From Candidatus Methanomethylicia archaeon (GTDB lineage: Archaea; Thermoproteota; Methanomethylicia; Methanomethylicales; Methanomethylicaceae): DNA of 6,998 nt. The notes under the pieces are model-generated. The model was given only the letters and a program-made list of their open reading frames with translations, searched no databases and had not been told where the DNA came from. Both the position numbers and the translations under genes were made by a program. Shown here piece after piece: positions 4,698 through 6,998 of this stretch; positions within the stretch are counted from its first letter, which is position 1; the number at the start of each line of letters is the position of its first letter. The stretch spans positions 1 to 6,998 of the forward strand of contig JANHAI010000049.1 in assembly GCA_024464205.1 (NCBI GenBank), written 5' to 3'.

Positions 4698-5879
4698 TTA
4701 CCTCACCCCCGGTGGTGCTATAGGCGACATCTCGCGTAATCCCCTCACTATGTTGGGCAGCACCTCCAAGAGCTTTTGGGCATCTTGGGGCGTGTTCCAC
4801 CGGCCTAGGCTCAACAGCAGAGATCCCTGCGCCTCTTCATGCGGTATGCCCATGGCCAACAGGACATGGGAAGGCTCCAACGTCTTTGAGCTGCATGCTG
4901 AGCCGCTCGATGCCGCAATCCCCTCCATGTCTAATGAGAGCACCAACGATTCCCCCTCGATAAAGCTGAACCTCATATTGATGTTGTTGGGCAGCCTCAA
5001 AGTTGGGTGCCCATTTAAGAACGAATAAGTGATCGCCTCCTTCGTTCCTTTGATTATCCTGTCCCTGATCTTTGAGAGCCTCTCTGCCTCCTGGGCCATC
5101 TCGGCTTTCGCTATCTCGGCGGCCTTGCCCATTCCTACAGCACCTGCCACGTTTTCAGTTCCTGACCTAAAGCCAGCCTCCTGCCCCCCTCCAAGTATCA
5201 AGGGCTCGAACCTTGTGCCCCGCCTCAAGTAAAGCGCCCCGATGCCGTATGGCCCGTACATGTCGCCTGAAGATATGGACATCATGTCGATGCCATCTCT
5301 GTTCACGTCAATAGGCATCTTTCCGATAGCGGCAGTCGCATCGGTATGCAGAATCGCGTTCTTCTCGTGGGCGATATCGGCAATCTCCTTTATTGGCTCT
5401 ACTGTGCCGACCTCGTTGTTCGCATACATGACAGTAACCAGTACCGTCCTCTCATTCATCGCTCCTTTCAAGGACTCTACGCTAACTACGCCATACTCGT
5501 CCACCGGCAGATATACGACTTCAAACCCATTTTTCGCAAGGTATTTAAGCGTATTACGCACCGAGATGTGCTCTATCGACGATGCGATTATCCTATTTCC
5601 CTTCTCTTTATTCCTGAATGCTGCCCCCCGGAGCGCTGCATTAATACTTTCCGTTGATCCTGAGGTAAAAATGACCTCGCTCGGCTTCTCTGCGTTGATA
5701 AGGGAGGCTACCTTCTCCCTGGCTGCCTCCAGCCCTGCTTTCATCTGGACTCCAAAGGAGTGCGGTGAGGAGGGGTTGCCAAAATATCTCTCGTAGTATG
5801 GCAGCATCTCCTTCAGGACACGAGGCTCAATAGGGCAGTAGGATGAATAATCCATATAGATCTGATTCGGCTGGGCCAT
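4698..5879 (-). CDS. iscS: IscS/NifS-like protein lacking the PLP-binding lysine
   Basis: Class-V aminotransferase-fold homologue of cysteine desulfurase, 393 residues. Kept: H104 that stacks on PLP (SIEHISVRN), the ANNEVG motif, D180 that would bind the pyridine nitrogen (HTDA), RSGTENVAG, and the mobile-loop catalytic C329 (SSGSACSSKTLEPSHVLL). Changed: the Schiff-base lysine motif [S/A]HK-x-x-GPKG reads SGDMYGPYG, placing D206 exactly at Lys206 of E. coli IscS. The usual Gln after HTDA is Thr (T182), and the substrate-carboxylate Arg in SIRFSLGR is Leu (L355 in SLLLSLGR). The D206 codon is GAC, at least two base changes from Lys, so a single sequencing error does not explain it. A TTG at 5885 could extend the frame, but AGGTGAT at 5891-5885 fits the ATG at 5879. 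It probably partners IscU without cysteine desulfurase activity; from memory, the same Lys-to-Asp change is described in Archaeoglobus IscS. Confidence 0.93.
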   Translation of the reverse strand: MAQPNQIYMDYSSYCPIEPRVLKEMLPYYERYFGNPSSPHSFGVQMKAGLEAAREKVASLINAEKPSEVIFTSGSTESINAALRGAAFRNKEKGNRIIASSIEHISVRNTLKYLAKNGFEVVYLPVDEYGVVSVESLKGAMNERTVLVTVMYANNEVGTVEPIKEIADIAHEKNAILHTDATAAIGKMPIDVNRDGIDMMSISSGDMYGPYGIGALYLRRGTRFEPLILGGGQEAGFRSGTENVAGAVGMGKAAEIAKAEMAQEAERLSKIRDRIIKGTKEAITYSFLNGHPTLRLPNNINMRFSFIEGESLVLSLDMEGIAASSGSACSSKTLEPSHVLLAMGIPHEEAQGSLLLSLGRWNTPQDAQKLLEVLPNIVRGLREMSPIAPPGVR

Positions 5880-5884
5880 AATCA

Positions 5885-5891
5885 ATCACCT
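5885..5891 (-). promoter_or_regulatory. Shine-Dalgarno site fixing the iscS-like start at 5879
   Basis: AGGTGAT on the minus strand, overlapping the TAA of the dsrE-like gene, lies 5 nt before the ATG at 5879 and covers the alternative TTG at 5885, which is therefore unlikely to be used. With this start the key residues carry the same numbers as in E. coli IscS (104, 180, 206). Confidence 0.7.
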
Positions 5892-6262
5892 TAAAAATAG
5901 AGCACCCCGTCCGATTCTAATACGAGGTCATTGAGCGTTGCTGCCCCGGCAACTGAAACGCCGCTTACAAGATCCGCTTTTGGCATTCCCAATAATTCAC
6001 AGCTTTGACTGCATGCGTACAGTTTCACTCCGGCTTTAATTGCCTGGTCCATTACTTCCTTCAGTGTAGGGAACGCCCCTATCTTCACTTTCTCAGCCTC
6101 CCCTTTCTTCAAGACCGTTATTCCCTTTATCAGGAAATAAACCGACGCTTCCATGCCCATAGCAACAGCAGTCATTGAAAGGATAAAGGGGGCATAAAGC
6201 CTCTCCGGCGTGTCCATTCCCGAGGTCTGGACATATAGCATCCTTTTTTTATCACTCATCAT
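5891..6262 (-). CDS. DsrE-family sulfur-transfer protein
   Basis: Small cytoplasmic DsrE/DsrF-like protein, 123 residues, of the group often labelled predicted peroxiredoxin (COG2044-like). The N-terminal strand RMLYVQTSG leads into a helix (ERLYAPFILSMTAVAMG) and the strand ASVYFLIKG. The reactive cysteines are C84 and C88 in LYACSQSCELLGM, where DsrE proteins carry a persulfide, and the end is the family-typical GAATLNDLVLESDGVLYF. These proteins pass sulfane sulfur between carriers such as TusA. Its ATGA start overlaps the stop of the tusA-like gene, with AAGGAGGT ahead of it; a second ATG follows at 6259. The neighbours suggest it hands sulfur to, or accepts it from, TusA and the IscS-like protein. 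There are no dissimilatory sulfite reductase genes here, so the family name does not imply that pathway. Confidence 0.9.
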   Translation of the reverse strand: MMSDKKRMLYVQTSGMDTPERLYAPFILSMTAVAMGMEASVYFLIKGITVLKKGEAEKVKIGAFPTLKEVMDQAIKAGVKLYACSQSCELLGMPKADLVSGVSVAGAATLNDLVLESDGVLYF

Positions 6263-6483
6263 TTCAACCTCCTTATCAAGATCCTCACTTCTTCCCCGTC
6301 TTTCTTCACATCCAATACTTCATTGCCTGACCTCTTTGCCCATCTAGGTATATCCTCCGCGGCAGCAGGATCATCTGCAATAACATTGATCGTGCCCCCA
6401 ATAGGCACTTTCATGATCTCTTCCCTGGTCCTGAAGACAGGCATCGGGCAGTATAGCCCTCTGAGATCAAGCTCCATAACCAT
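6259..6483 (-). CDS. tusA: TusA/SirA-family sulfur carrier protein
   Basis: Small sulfur carrier of the TusA (SirA/YeeD) family, 74 residues. The signature CPMP motif with the persulfide-carrying cysteine is at residues 12-15 (LDLRGLYCPMPVFRTREEI), followed by the family core GGTINVIADDPAAAEDIPRWAKRSG and the last strand EEVRILIRRLK. In bacteria TusA takes persulfide sulfur from IscS through a Cys and passes it to DsrE-type partners. Here the IscS-like partner is probably unable to make persulfide, so direction or source must differ (inference). First gene of the operon. Its ATG at 6483 is about 26 nt from the centre of a good TATA box and no SD precedes it, so the mRNA is likely leaderless. 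A TTG at 6486 and an ATG at 6477 are less likely starts. The stop overlaps the dsrE-like ATG. Confidence 0.92.
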   Translation of the reverse strand: MVMELDLRGLYCPMPVFRTREEIMKVPIGGTINVIADDPAAAEDIPRWAKRSGNEVLDVKKDGEEVRILIRRLK

Positions 6484-6490
6484 CAAATAC

Positions 6491-6513
6491 TTATTATAAC
6501 TGTGTTATAATAA
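6491..6513. promoter_or_regulatory. Perfect 10-3-10 palindrome, candidate operator of the sulfur operon
   Basis: Left arm TTATTATAAC (6491-6500), spacer TGT, right arm GTTATAATAA (6504-6513). The arms are exact reverse complements and the symmetry stops at the next base on each side. It covers the operon's minus-strand TATA box and extends to about 8 nt before the predicted start of transcription. A bound dimer would block TBP/TFB or RNA polymerase. The regulator is unknown; an Fe-S, sulfide or metal sensor would make sense. Confidence 0.6.
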
Positions 6514-6514
6514 A
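6505..6514 (-). promoter_or_regulatory. TATA box (with BRE) for the tusA-dsrE-iscS-iscU operon
   Basis: On the minus strand TTTATTATAA follows the BRE-like GAAAGG (6520-6515). Its centre is ~26 nt from 6483, so transcription should begin at or next to the A of the tusA start codon. It lies almost wholly inside the palindrome. Confidence 0.65.
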
Positions 6515-6524
6515 CCTTTCCCTC

Positions 6525-6530
6525 ATATAT
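6525..6530 (+). promoter_or_regulatory. Possible TATA-like element for the TatD-family gene
   Basis: ATATAT within TCATATATCAG is about 28 nt before the ATG at 6556 and would give a near-leaderless mRNA. An alternative is the plus-strand reading of the palindrome (TTATAATAA, 6505-6513), with a start near 6535 and a short leader containing GTGAT (6549-6553). I cannot choose between them. Confidence 0.3.
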
Positions 6531-6555
6531 CAGTTCAGAGATAGATTTGTGATGG

Positions 6556-6998
6556 ATGAAAATGATCGATGTTCATGCCCACTTGTCGGAGCACCATTTC
6601 CCTGATGTTGACGAAGTGTTGTCTAGAGCAAAGAATGCTGGCGTCAAGGCAATAATAAATTCAATAACATCGCCTGGCGAATCCCCGTATGCCTTAAAGC
6701 TCCTCCAAAAGTACCATGCTTACGTATTCCTGACCGTGGGTTTCGATCCAACGTGCACATCGGCACAAGAATTCGAAAGGTTTACTGATCTGCTCAAATC
6801 CGAAAAGTCCCGGATTGTTGGCATTGGCGAAGTTGGCCTTGATCACTTCTACATTAGAGATGATGCTGGAAGGCAGGTCCAAAAGGGGTTCTTCATTCAA
6901 TGCATCGAGTTGGCAGCAAAATGCGATCTCCCCCTGGTAATCCATTCTAGGAGCGCCGGCAGAAAAGCAATCGAGCTAATTTCGTCAACCGGGTACAA
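6556..6998 (+). CDS. TatD-family metal-dependent hydrolase (partial, C-terminus off window)
   Basis: First 147 residues of an amidohydrolase-fold TatD-like protein, cut by the right edge. Metal ligands seen so far: H7-x-H9 (MIDVHAHLS), E92 (VGIGEVGLDHFY) and H130 (PLVIHSRSAG). The order of motifs is that of TatD DNases: HxH, an alanine-rich helix (RAKNAGVKAIINS), the GEVGLD loop, then LVIHSR. The motif usually written VG(V/I)HP reads VGFDP here. TatD proteins act as 3' exonucleases or deoxyribonucleases in repair and DNA turnover; archaeal members are little studied. Starts are possible at 6556 (MKMIDVHAH) or 6562 (MIDVHAH). The preceding in-frame TGA at 6550 rules out longer forms. Divergent from the sulfur operon, with 72 bp between starts, so the palindrome could affect both. 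Confidence 0.88.
   Translation, partial: MKMIDVHAHLSEHHFPDVDEVLSRAKNAGVKAIINSITSPGESPYALKLLQKYHAYVFLTVGFDPTCTSAQEFERFTDLLKSEKSRIVGIGEVGLDHFYIRDDAGRQVQKGFFIQCIELAAKCDLPLVIHSRSAGRKAIELISSTGY

Noticed and set aside
5242..5280. Lysine loss in the IscS-like protein as a sequencing error
   Set aside because: GAC to a Lys codon needs at least two changes, the second lysine of GPKG is also replaced (Tyr), and the reading frame continues intact, so an error is unlikely.
5029..5796. Long plus-strand reading frames opposite the iscS-like gene
   Set aside because: They are antisense shadows of a clearly conserved gene and show low-complexity, unfamiliar sequence with no ribosome sites.
5880..5885. TTG start two codons before the iscS-like ATG
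   Set aside because: The AGGTGAT ribosome site overlaps this TTG and is well spaced for the ATG at 5879, and residue numbers then agree with E. coli IscS.
5891..6262. DsrE-like gene as sign of dissimilatory sulfite reduction
   Set aside because: No dsrA, dsrB or dsrC and only one DsrE-type protein are present; the family is widespread in sulfur transfer.
1..6998. CRISPR arrays, tRNAs, insertion sequences or long repeats
   Set aside because: I read the gaps between genes (all about 200 bp or less) and saw no repeat-spacer pattern, cloverleaf, transposase or terminal repeat.

Overview
The window looks archaeal. It encodes a 20S proteasome beta/alpha pair with archaeal features (YDR gate motif, Ntn-Thr beta), two Lrp/AsnC regulators, an archaeal XRE-type regulator and an archaeal-style IscS/IscU pair. 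AT-rich TATA boxes lie about 25-35 nt upstream of several starts, some transcripts look leaderless, and Shine-Dalgarno sites match the archaeal 16S tail (GGTGATC, GGAGGTG). The lineage cannot be fixed from the sequence. No mobile element, CRISPR array, tRNA or rRNA was seen, and the DNA is almost fully coding.

Layout: (1) 1-727, minus strand: two tandem Lrp/AsnC regulators, the downstream one cut by the window edge. (2) 932-1282, plus: a small XRE-HTH regulator with a CxxC, convergent with (3) 1293-2213, minus: a metallo-beta-lactamase hydrolase with a C-terminal winged helix. (4) 2338-4236, plus: an unrecognised winged-helix protein, then proteasome beta and alpha joined by an overlapping stop/start, ending at a T-rich terminator. 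(5) 4263-6483, minus: a compact four-gene sulfur/Fe-S operon in the order tusA-like, dsrE-like, iscS-like, iscU-like. (6) 6556-6998, plus: the start of a TatD-family hydrolase, divergent from the sulfur operon.

The most interesting part is the sulfur operon. Its cysteine-desulfurase homologue keeps the mobile catalytic cysteine (C329) and the PLP-stacking histidine (H104), but has Asp at the position of the Schiff-base lysine (residue 206, the same number as Lys206 of E. coli IscS). It also lacks the substrate-carboxylate arginine. It therefore should not make persulfide from cysteine by the normal PLP chemistry. It sits in one operon with two cysteine-based sulfur carriers (TusA, DsrE) and an intact IscU scaffold. 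This suggests that sulfur enters from sulfide or a persulfide carrier, and that the IscS-like protein acts as a cluster-assembly partner. A perfect 10-3-10 palindrome covers the operon's TATA box and is a strong operator candidate.

The proteasome pair is also unusual. The beta subunit has no propeptide beyond the initiator Met, and beta and alpha are adjacent and translationally coupled, which is not the common archaeal arrangement.
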